A stretch of 6,466 bases of DNA, taken from Halomonas halophila. GTDB taxonomy: Bacteria > Pseudomonadota > Gammaproteobacteria > Pseudomonadales > Halomonadaceae. Of this stretch, positions 1 to 4,604 are shown piece by piece. Below the pieces are notes generated by a model, which did no database searches, was not told the origin of the DNA, and was given only the letters and a program-made list of their open reading frames with translations. The stretch lies in NCBI GenBank assembly GCA_002433675.1, contig DJIP01000107.1, positions 1 to 6,466 of the forward strand. Reading direction: 5' to 3'. Position 1 is the stretch's first letter. Each line of letters starts with the position of its first letter. A program made the translations under genes and the position numbers.

Positions 1-47
1 GCTATCGCTGCGGCAAGGGGCTTGAGAGTCGTGACGCTTCTGGTCAT
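1..47 (-). CDS. 5' end of a divergent gene, probably an exported protein (partial)
   Basis: Read leftward from an ATG at 47-45, the sequence encodes MTRSVTTLKPLAAAIA before leaving the window. A strong Shine-Dalgarno sequence (GAGGTGA, complement of 52-58) lies 4 nt upstream of this ATG, which is the main reason to call a gene. The N-terminus has Arg and Lys followed by a small hydrophobic Ala-rich run, as at the start of a Sec signal peptide, so a periplasmic or exported product is inferred. The gene points away from the nirC-nirF operon and shares its long upstream region with the FNR-type box. In this setting a denitrification enzyme such as the cytochrome cd1 nitrite reductase NirS would be a natural neighbour, but 15 codons cannot show this. 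The start is fairly sure and the identity is open. Confidence 0.6.
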   Translation of the reverse strand, partial: MTRSVTTLKPLAAAI

Positions 48-300
48 CTTTTCACCTCGAGTCATGATCCACGTGTCTTTCATCCTGTCGCCAACGTCGT
101 GCCACAAGATGAAAATGTCGCCAGGTTTTCCGCTTTCTCTTGAGCGCGTTATTTCCCTAGGTACGGCAATCCCTTCCCTGGATAAGCGACACCTCTTCCC
201 TCCAGATGAAGGCCGCGAAGACGCCAGTTCTCTTCACGATTGCCCTGCCTACAATGGAAGCGCGCATTCCCGACGATTTCACTGGGTCTCTTGCCGACTC

Positions 301-314
301 TTGACCCCTATCAA
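301..314. promoter_or_regulatory. FNR/ANR/DNR-type binding box
   Basis: TTGACCCCTATCAA matches the FNR-family consensus TTGAT-N4-ATCAA at 9 of 10 specified positions and has both TTGA and TCAA cores intact with the correct 6-nt spacing. Sites of this type bind the oxygen sensor FNR/ANR or the nitric oxide sensor DNR/NNR, which switch on denitrification genes in proteobacteria. It lies between two divergent transcription units, 254 nt from the leftward start codon and about 300 nt from nirC. For activation at the usual -41.5 position, a leftward start near 266 or a rightward start near 349 would be expected. The -10 hexamers at those distances are poor in both directions, so which unit it serves is not resolved. 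Confidence 0.65.
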
Positions 315-433
315 CAATCACTCCTCAGCGCGAAAGCAGAACTTTTTTTCCTTTAGTTTCTTAATCTTAACGACCAAGAAAGACTTTAGGAGCTACCTCG
401 AAAGGAGCATTTCGTTCCTTTTTGATCAAGACG

Positions 434-447
434 TTGACGCGCATCAT
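434..447 (+). promoter_or_regulatory. Possible second, weaker FNR/DNR-type box
   Basis: TTGACGCGCATCAT fits TTGAT-N4-ATCAA at 8 of 10 positions, with one intact core (TTGA) and one degenerate core (TCAT). It is closer to nirC than the first box. A -10-like TATCGA lies at 465-470, 17 nt after the box, which is shorter than the roughly 22 nt typical of an FNR-activated class II promoter. It may be a weaker site driving the rightward nir/nor operon, or a chance match. Confidence 0.3.
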
Positions 448-618
448 CCAATGGTTTCAGACGCTATCGACAGCAAGGAAAAACTCGACTACTGCTTGCC
501 ACTTCCAGAAACACCGACGCCTTCGGGATAAAAGGACGACCTATATCAATAAATATTTTCGATGAATCAAGGAGACTGTCGGGTCCTACAGGGACCTTCG
601 CCGGGGGGACACTTGTCG

Positions 619-1092
619 ATGGCAACACCTATTTCCCACCACCCTTTCAGGTGCCATGCATTCTCCGTGCTTGCGTCACGAATGCGTACCGCCGCCCTCG
701 CCTGCCTTGTGCTGGCGGGGTCGTGGTCGAGCGGGACCCCGGCGGCGCCAGCGCCCAGCGCCTCGTCGCTGCAAAAGACCAGCGCTTCGGCGACGCAAAA
801 GGCCAGCGCTTCAGCAGCAGCCACGAACGGCGCGGCAGTGGACCCGCAAGCGCTCGGCAATCTGCTGCTCCAGGACTGCGGTTCCTGTCACGGCATGACC
901 CTCAAGGGTGGCCTGGGCCCGGCCCTCACCCGCGATCGCCTGGCCGTCTACGACGTCGACACCCTGACCAGCGTCATCCTCGAAGGCCTGCCCGGCACCG
1001 CCATGCCGCCTTGGCGTGAACTGTTGAGCGCCGAGGAGGCCCGCTGGATCGCCGAAACGCTCAAGAACACCGACGTACAGGAGCTTCCATGA
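619..1092 (+). CDS. nirC: NirC, periplasmic mono-haem cytochrome c55X
   Basis: A small exported c-type cytochrome of 157 residues from this start. Its one haem site is CGSCH (residues 87-91), inside the DCGSCHGMTLKGGLGPALT block typical of NirC/cytochrome c55X. The probable axial methionine is in GTAMPPW (Met129), followed by the usual C-terminal helix. In the family it acts in the periplasm as an electron carrier linked to cytochrome cd1 nitrite reductase or haem d1 maturation. A hydrophobic signal segment (AALACLVLAG) starts just after an internal Met at 682, and a Ser/Ala/Lys-rich linker with a 24-bp repeat separates it from the haem domain. The start is uncertain: the frame opens at ATG 562 without a ribosome binding site, ATG 619 has a GGGGGGA sequence about 9 nt upstream, and ATG 682 gives a textbook signal peptide but no ribosome binding site. 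Its stop overlaps the nirF start (ATGA). Confidence 0.87.
   Translation: MATPISHHPFRCHAFSVLASRMRTAALACLVLAGSWSSGTPAAPAPSASSLQKTSASATQKASASAAATNGAAVDPQALGNLLLQDCGSCHGMTLKGGLGPALTRDRLAVYDVDTLTSVILEGLPGTAMPPWRELLSAEEARWIAETLKNTDVQELP
771..818 (+). repeat. Two tandem 24-bp units within nirC linker
   Basis: The 24-nt unit at 771-794 (beginning GCAAAAGACCAGCGCTTC) is repeated at 795-818 with 20 of 24 bases identical, and a partial relative precedes it around 751-770. It keeps the reading frame and encodes related Lys-(Thr/Ala)-Ser-Ala-Ser-Ala segments in the flexible linker between the signal peptide and the haem domain of NirC. Confidence 0.7.
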
Positions 1093-2414
1093 GGCACCGT
1101 TCTGTATTCACCCATCCCCCCGCCGCCACCGGCCTGCACCGCTTTCACGCCCCGGGCCTTGTGCTGGGCCTGGCACTGGCCTGCGGCCTGATTGCCTGGG
1201 GCCAGAGCGCGCACAGCTCAGCCGCCGTTGCGCAACGTACCGACGCCGGGACGCCGACGGCCGACTGCGCCAACCTCGTTACCGGTGGGCTCGGCGTGGT
1301 GGTCGAACGCGCCGATGGCCGCCTGGCTCTGGTCGACCGCCGCCAGCATCGCGTCATCACTCGAGTCGAGGGGCTGGGCGATCTGTCGCATGCTTCGGTG
1401 AAGTTCTCCAGCGGCGAGCGCTACGCCTACGTGTTCGGTCGCGACGGTGGTCTTACCAAGGTGGACCTGGTGTGCGCCGCCATCGATGCCAGGGTGCTGC
1501 AGTCCGGCAACAGCATCGGTGGCGCCATCTCCCAGGACGGCCGCATCATCGCGGTGGCCAACTACGAGCCCGGCGGCGTGAAGCTGTTCGACGCAGACAG
1601 CCTTGAGCTGTTGGCCGAGGTGCCGGCCCGCTACACCCGGGATGACGGCAGTCAAGCGCTGTCCAAGGTGGTCGGCCTGGTCGACGCCCCGGGCAACCGC
1701 TTCGTCTACAGCCTGTGGGACGCCGACGAGATCCAGGTGCTCGACGCCTCCACGCTCATCGCGGACACACAAGGTGCCAGCGAGCTTCCCGCCGTCACCC
1801 GCTTCTCCAATATCGGCGAGAAGCCCTATGACGCCCTGATCGATCCCATCGGACGCTTCTACGTGGCCGGTCTGTTCGGCGAGGACCACCTGGCGCGGCT
1901 CGATCTGTGGCACCCGGAGAAGGGTGTCGAGCCGATCCTGGCCGGCTACCGCCAGGGCGACGACAAGCTGCCGGTGTTCAAGATGCCCCATCTGGAGGGC
2001 TGGACCATCGCCAACGACCACGCCTGGTGGCCGGCGGTGGGTCGCCACGAAGTACTGATGGCGAACCTCGACGACTGGCGCCTGGAGCGCCGGATCGCGG
2101 TGCACGGGCAGCCGGTGTTCGTGATGAGCCGGCCGGACCAGCGTCAGCTGTGGGTCAACTTCGCCCACCCCGACAATGACGTGGTCCAGGTCATCGACAG
2201 TGAAAGCGGCGAGATCATCCGCACCCTGACCCCCGGCCAGGCGGTACTGCACATGGAGTTCAGCCCGCGCGGCGAGGAGGTCTGGATCTCGGCGCGGGAC
2301 TCCGATCAGGTGGTGGTCTACGACACCGCCACCTTCGAACGCCTGGCGACCCTGGAAGCCGAGTCGCCCAGCGGCATCTTCTTTACCGATCGCGCCCATC
2401 GCATCGGCCTCTAA
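1089..2414 (+). CDS. nirF: NirF, haem d1 biogenesis protein (cytochrome d1-type beta-propeller)
   Basis: A 441-residue protein related over its length to NirF and to the d1 propeller domain of NirS. Recognisable family blocks are LGVVVERADG (68-77), LGDLSHASVKFSSGERYAYVFGR, GNSIGGAISQDGR, NYEPGGVKLFDADSLEL, PYDALIDPIGRFYVAGLFGEDH, KMPHLEGWTIA, GQPVFVMSRPD, AVLHMEFSPRGEEVWIS and the C-terminal SPSGIFFTDRAHRIGL. There is no CXXCH, which separates it from NirN and NirS. NirF is a periplasmic protein required for making haem d1, the cofactor of cytochrome cd1 nitrite reductase. It acts before NirN, and its exact reaction has been debated. The N-terminus has a hydrophobic stretch (23-37) with Cys32 in a weak lipobox-like context (LALAC), so it is either a lipoprotein or cut after AVA48. 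The leader is longer than I recall for known NirF. The start is fixed by the ATGA overlap with nirC and GGAG 5 nt upstream. Confidence 0.93.
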   Translation: MRHRSVFTHPPAATGLHRFHAPGLVLGLALACGLIAWGQSAHSSAAVAQRTDAGTPTADCANLVTGGLGVVVERADGRLALVDRRQHRVITRVEGLGDLSHASVKFSSGERYAYVFGRDGGLTKVDLVCAAIDARVLQSGNSIGGAISQDGRIIAVANYEPGGVKLFDADSLELLAEVPARYTRDDGSQALSKVVGLVDAPGNRFVYSLWDADEIQVLDASTLIADTQGASELPAVTRFSNIGEKPYDALIDPIGRFYVAGLFGEDHLARLDLWHPEKGVEPILAGYRQGDDKLPVFKMPHLEGWTIANDHAWWPAVGRHEVLMANLDDWRLERRIAVHGQPVFVMSRPDQRQLWVNFAHPDNDVVQVIDSESGEIIRTLTPGQAVLHMEFSPRGEEVWISARDSDQVVVYDTATFERLATLEAESPSGIFFTDRAHRIGL

Positions 2415-2430
2415 GCCGCAGGAGAACGCC

Positions 2431-2895
2431 ATGCATCCATCTTCTCTGGAGCCTCCCCAGACCGAGCCGGCAGCCGTCAACGCACCGCCTCCGGGGCAGC
2501 GCAAGGTGCTGCTGCTCTATGCCCTGATGCTGGGCAGCGTCATGGCGGTGGTGACCGCCCCCATCAGTGCCCTTGTCGCTCATCTGTGGCTGGCCGTCAG
2601 ACGACCCGCCGACGCGGTGCTTGCAAGCCACCTGCGCTTTCAGCTGGCGACCTTCTGGTACGGCGTGCTGGCAGGGGCCCTCGGCCTTGGCCTGTGGGGC
2701 CTGATCGGGCGCTTCGACCTGCCCGGGCTCACCGGCTGGGCCTACGGCTACCTGGGCTTCACCCTGGCGCTCATCTGGATGGTCGGACGCTGCGCCCTGG
2801 GCATCCGCCGGCTATTGCATCACCAGCGCATCCCGCGCCCACTATCCCCGCTGCTGGGTGGCTGCCGCGTGCGCTTTACGGACAGAGAGCGGTGA
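2431..2895 (+). CDS. Three-helix inner-membrane protein of unknown role (DUF4870/COG3671-like)
   Basis: This 154-residue protein has a Pro-rich cytoplasmic-looking N-terminus and three predicted membrane helices at about 26-50, 71-93 and 101-126. It has a basic tail (GIRRLLHHQR) after the last helix. The second helix begins with SHLRFQLATFWYG, which resembles the SH-x-R-F-Q-x-x-T-F-W block of small uncharacterised bacterial membrane proteins of the DUF4870/COG3671 type. This likeness is from memory and is not a search result. An AGGAGA ribosome binding site sits 6 nt before the ATG. The gene lies 16 nt after nirF, and its stop overlaps the norE GTG start (GTGA), so it belongs to the same operon and its product is probably made with NorE and NorF. 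No catalytic motif is visible. A part in nitric oxide reductase or nitrite reductase assembly is only an inference from position. Confidence 0.82.
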   Translation: MHPSSLEPPQTEPAAVNAPPPGQRKVLLLYALMLGSVMAVVTAPISALVAHLWLAVRRPADAVLASHLRFQLATFWYGVLAGALGLGLWGLIGRFDLPGLTGWAYGYLGFTLALIWMVGRCALGIRRLLHHQRIPRPLSPLLGGCRVRFTDRER

Positions 2896-3575
2896 ACCTC
2901 GATCGCGGCGCTTGCGAGCTGCCGGGTTCTGGTTCTCAGGGCTATGGTTCCCAGGGCTCTGGTTCTCAGGGCTCTGGCTTGCCCGGTTCTGGCATTCCAG
3001 GCTCTGGCTTGCCCAATCCAGGCTGGGGGCCGCTATCGGGCCTGCCGGGCAATCCGCTGATGTGGGTGCTGATCATCAGTGAGCTGCTGGTGTTTGCCGC
3101 CTTCTTTGGCGTCTTCGCCTGGCAGCGGGTGCTCGACCCGCTGGGCTTTCTCGCCGGGCAGCGCCATCTCGAGCCGCTGCTTGGCGGCCTCAATACCCTG
3201 GTGCTGCTGACCAGTGGGCTTGCCGCGGCGCTGGCGGTCACGCAGTCCCAGCGTCCAGCCCACGCCCTGCGCGAGCGCCGGATACGCCAGTGGCTGGCGC
3301 TGGCCGCGGCGCTTGGCATGGCCTTCTGCCTGATCAAGGCCGTCGAGTATCGCCTGGAGTTCTTTTCGGGCCCACTGCCGAACAGCGGCAACTTCTTCAC
3401 CTTCTACATCGGCCTGACCGGCTTTCACGCCGCCCACGTCATCTTCGGCCTGTGCCTGCTGGGCGTCGCGATCTGGCGCCCGCGAACGGACACCGTGGAG
3501 ACCGTCTGCGCCTTCTGGCACATGGTGGATCTGATCTGGGTACTGCTGTACCCGCTGCTCTATCTGGTGCGGTGA
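2892..3575 (+). CDS. norE: NorE, cytochrome c oxidase subunit III family protein
   Basis: This is a 227-residue membrane protein of the haem-copper oxidase subunit III family in its five-helix form, with helices at about 56-76, 96-116, 133-152, 170-194 and 205-225. Family marks are WVLIISELLVFAAFF in the first helix, the Lys-Ala-Val-Glu-Tyr end of helix 3 (149-153), GFHAAHVIFGL (178-188), and FWHMVDLIWVLLYPLLYL (209-226). With norF next to it, this is NorE, an inner-membrane accessory that is not part of purified NorBC but supports nitric oxide reductase activity. The frame is open back to 2586, but the GTG at 2892 overlapping the upstream stop is the best start. ATG 3060 would cut into the first helix. 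Residues 12-43 before helix 1 are an unusual Gly/Ser/Gln/Pro repeat that I do not know from NorE proteins. Confidence 0.88.
   Translation: MNLDRGACELPGSGSQGYGSQGSGSQGSGLPGSGIPGSGLPNPGWGPLSGLPGNPLMWVLIISELLVFAAFFGVFAWQRVLDPLGFLAGQRHLEPLLGGLNTLVLLTSGLAAALAVTQSQRPAHALRERRIRQWLALAAALGMAFCLIKAVEYRLEFFSGPLPNSGNFFTFYIGLTGFHAAHVIFGLCLLGVAIWRPRTDTVETVCAFWHMVDLIWVLLYPLLYLVR
2931..3020 (+). repeat. Six tandem 15-bp units in the 5' end of norE
   Basis: Six consecutive 15-nt units start at 2931, 2946, 2961, 2976, 2991 and 3006. The first three are nearly identical (GGTTCTCAGGGCTCT type) and the last three have drifted (GGCTTGCCCGGTTCT type). They encode a pentapeptide of the form G-[SLI]-[QP]-[GN]-[SYP]. 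The unit is a multiple of three, so gain or loss of copies keeps norE in frame. It forms a disordered, uncharged tail ahead of the first membrane helix. Confidence 0.88.
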
Positions 3576-3580
3576 CGACG

Positions 3581-4024
3581 ATGAATGACACGGACACTCA
3601 GCGCAGACGCCTGTGGCGCACCTGGGCGCTATTGATGGCCATGACCCTTGTCGCCATGGCCAGCGGTGCGCTGCATCGCGGCCCGCTGGCGCCTTGGGCC
3701 CTGGCGCTGGTGCTCATCGCCAGCCTGGCCAAGGCGCAACAGATTCTCTCCATCTACCTCAACCTGCGTATTGCCCCCGCCTCCTGGCGAGGGGGACTCT
3801 TGGTGCTGGTCGGGGTGATGGGGCTAGGACTGACAGCGGCGGGATTGCTGCCTCGCTGGATCGAGGCGCCTGGTGCGTCCTCCGGTGCGACCGCCACCCC
3901 GGCTTCGATCCACGACGCCACAACGAATATCACCACCGATCGACGCAGCGATAGACGCATCGATAGACACACTGAACGACACATCGAACGACACATCGAA
4001 CGACAGGCACAGGAGCCCAGATGA
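3581..4024 (+). CDS. norF: NorF, small membrane partner of NorE, with repeat tail
   Basis: The 147-residue product has three membrane helices (about 12-30, 37-53 and 72-90). The block LAKAQQILSIYLNLRIAPASWR (49-70) is typical of the NorF/cytochrome c oxidase subunit IV-like family. NorE and NorF are thought to work as a membrane pair that helps nitric oxide reductase activity. The start at 3581 follows norE by 5 nt, and its TGA overlaps the next ATG (ATGA at 4021). Usual NorF proteins are short and end soon after the third helix. Here about 55 further residues follow: a Ser/Thr/Ala spacer, then a highly charged Arg/His/Asp/Glu tail (120-143) built of tetrapeptide repeats. That tail is the odd feature. 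The core identification is good, resting on both the motif and synteny. Confidence 0.85.
   Translation: MNDTDTQRRRLWRTWALLMAMTLVAMASGALHRGPLAPWALALVLIASLAKAQQILSIYLNLRIAPASWRGGLLVLVGVMGLGLTAAGLLPRWIEAPGASSGATATPASIHDATTNITTDRRSDRRIDRHTERHIERHIERQAQEPR
3938..4009 (+). repeat. Six tandem 12-bp units in the 3' end of norF
   Basis: Units of 12 nt start at 3938, 3950, 3962, 3974, 3986 and 3998. The fourth and fifth are identical (GAACGACACATC), and the others differ by one to five bases. In the norF frame they encode [DE]-R-[RHQ]-[SITA], giving a strongly charged, His-rich tail that may be helical. The unit length preserves the frame on copy-number change. Confidence 0.88.
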
Positions 4025-4368
4025 ACAAGGCCGTGGAAATCGACATGACCTTCGAGGAAGACCCTGGCGAGACCATTCGCCTGGTGGCGGTGGTCAACGA
4101 CCGAGGCGACCTGACGTCCACCCAGGTCTACGGCTTCGCCCGTGATCGCGCGGAAGAGGAACTAGTAACCTACCCCTTCGTGCTGGACCGGGCGGGCGAC
4201 GATCACTACCAGATCCGCTGGGGCTATGGCGACTGCACCGAGAGTGCGCTGAACTTCTCATCCCCCGCCGTGGCCCTTGGCCAGCGCGTCTATCGCACCG
4301 ACACCTACCGTACCGGCAGCGCGCGCTTCTGCTACGAGATCACCGGCATCAACGATCTGGTGCGCTGA
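4021..4368 (+). CDS. Unrecognised 115-residue soluble protein at the end of the nir/nor operon
   Basis: I do not recognise this family. The protein is acidic, has no signal peptide or membrane helix, and alternates polar and hydrophobic residues in a way that suggests a small beta-rich fold (for example TIRLVAVVNDRG and HYQIRWGYGD). It has two cysteines, Cys72 and Cys104, and many Tyr and Arg residues. The start is well supported: AGGAG lies 5 nt upstream and the ATG overlaps the norF stop. Translation is therefore probably coupled to norF, and a cytoplasmic role connected with NorE/NorF or nitric oxide reductase is a positional inference only. The codon pattern, with G or C in most third positions, matches its neighbours. 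Its stop lies inside the inverted repeat shared with the converging gene. Confidence 0.8.
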   Translation: MNKAVEIDMTFEEDPGETIRLVAVVNDRGDLTSTQVYGFARDRAEEELVTYPFVLDRAGDDHYQIRWGYGDCTESALNFSSPAVALGQRVYRTDTYRTGSARFCYEITGINDLVR

Positions 4369-4399
4369 GCGGCTAGCGGCCAACCACCAATCGCTCAGC
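4364..4399. terminator. Inverted repeat between convergent operons, possible bidirectional terminator
   Basis: GCTGAGCG (4364-4371) and CGCTCAGC (4392-4399) are exact inverted copies of 8 bp with a 20-nt loop. Each arm contains the stop codon of one converging gene: TGA at 4366-4368 on the plus strand and TGA read from 4397-4395 on the minus strand. No T-run follows on either side, so it is not a classic intrinsic terminator, but a hairpin protecting or ending both transcripts is plausible. Confidence 0.4.
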
Positions 4400-4604
4400 C
4401 TTGCAGCGCCCAGCGCTCGAGCCGACGCCACAGCCGCAGGGTAAGCCAGACCGCCAAGGGCACCAGCGCCATCAGCACGATGCCCCAGTCGCGGTGATGG
4501 ATCAGCCAGGCCAGCGGCGTGAACAGTAACAGCGCCGCCAGGCCAGCGGTGGCCAGCGCCAGCCGCTGGCGCCAGCGTGTCTGTGACGAAGGCATGACGT
4601 TCAT
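4395..4604 (-). CDS. Small two-helix membrane protein downstream of norD
   Basis: This 69-residue protein has two hydrophobic segments (about 14-35 and 40-57), each bordered by Arg/His residues (TRWRQR before the first, RLWRRLERW after the second). That is a typical inner-membrane hairpin. Its ATG overlaps the norD stop (ATGA, 4604-4601), so translational coupling with norD is likely; a second Met three codons in is an alternative start. I do not recognise the family. Base composition and codon style match norD. Its position suggests a membrane protein made together with the NorD activation factor, though this is inference. The short length and lack of a recognised motif limit confidence that it is a real gene. 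Confidence 0.65.
   Translation of the reverse strand: MNVMPSSQTRWRQRLALATAGLAALLLFTPLAWLIHHRDWGIVLMALVPLAVWLTLRLWRRLERWALQG

Larger units (their letters stand above)
48..618. promoter_or_regulatory. Long divergent intergenic control region
   Basis: About 570 nt separate the leftward gene start at 47 from the most likely nirC start at 619. The stretch is clearly richer in A+T than the coding sequence around it, with runs such as the T-tract at 343-349 and the AT-rich segment 541-560. It contains a near-perfect FNR/DNR-type box (301-314), a weaker one (434-447), and a short hairpin (GGTCC, loop, GGACC, at 582-596) in the presumed nirC leader. An open frame at 22-531 on the plus strand crosses it. 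That frame overlaps the divergent gene's start, has no ribosome binding site and has codon use unlike its neighbours, so I treat it as chance. No convincing sigma-70 -35/-10 pair, tRNA or riboswitch was recognised. Confidence 0.6.

Noticed and set aside
402..426. AAAGGA / TCCTTT hairpin followed by T residues as a terminator
   Set aside because: The stem is short and AT-rich with a 9-nt loop, and no gene ends upstream of it, so it is probably chance in an AT-rich spacer.
22..531. 169-codon open frame on the plus strand
   Set aside because: It overlaps the well-supported start of the divergent gene and the FNR-type box. It also has no ribosome binding site, atypical codon use and no recognisable protein features.
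569..575. AAGGAGA ribosome-binding-like sequence before nirC
   Set aside because: No ATG, GTG or TTG lies at a usable distance downstream in any frame, so it does not define a start.
1218..2504. 428-codon open frame on the minus strand
   Set aside because: It lies antisense to nirF, which has clear family motifs throughout. It is a shadow of GC-rich codon structure.
2586..2891. Upstream extension of the norE frame
   Set aside because: It would overlap the 154-residue membrane protein gene by over 300 nt and encodes an Arg/Pro-rich shadow sequence. The GTG at 2892 at the stop/start overlap is preferred.
2931..4009. Tandem repeats as a possible CRISPR or mobile repeat array
   Set aside because: The 15-bp and 12-bp units are directly adjacent with no spacers and lie in frame within coding sequence, so they are protein-coding tandem repeats.
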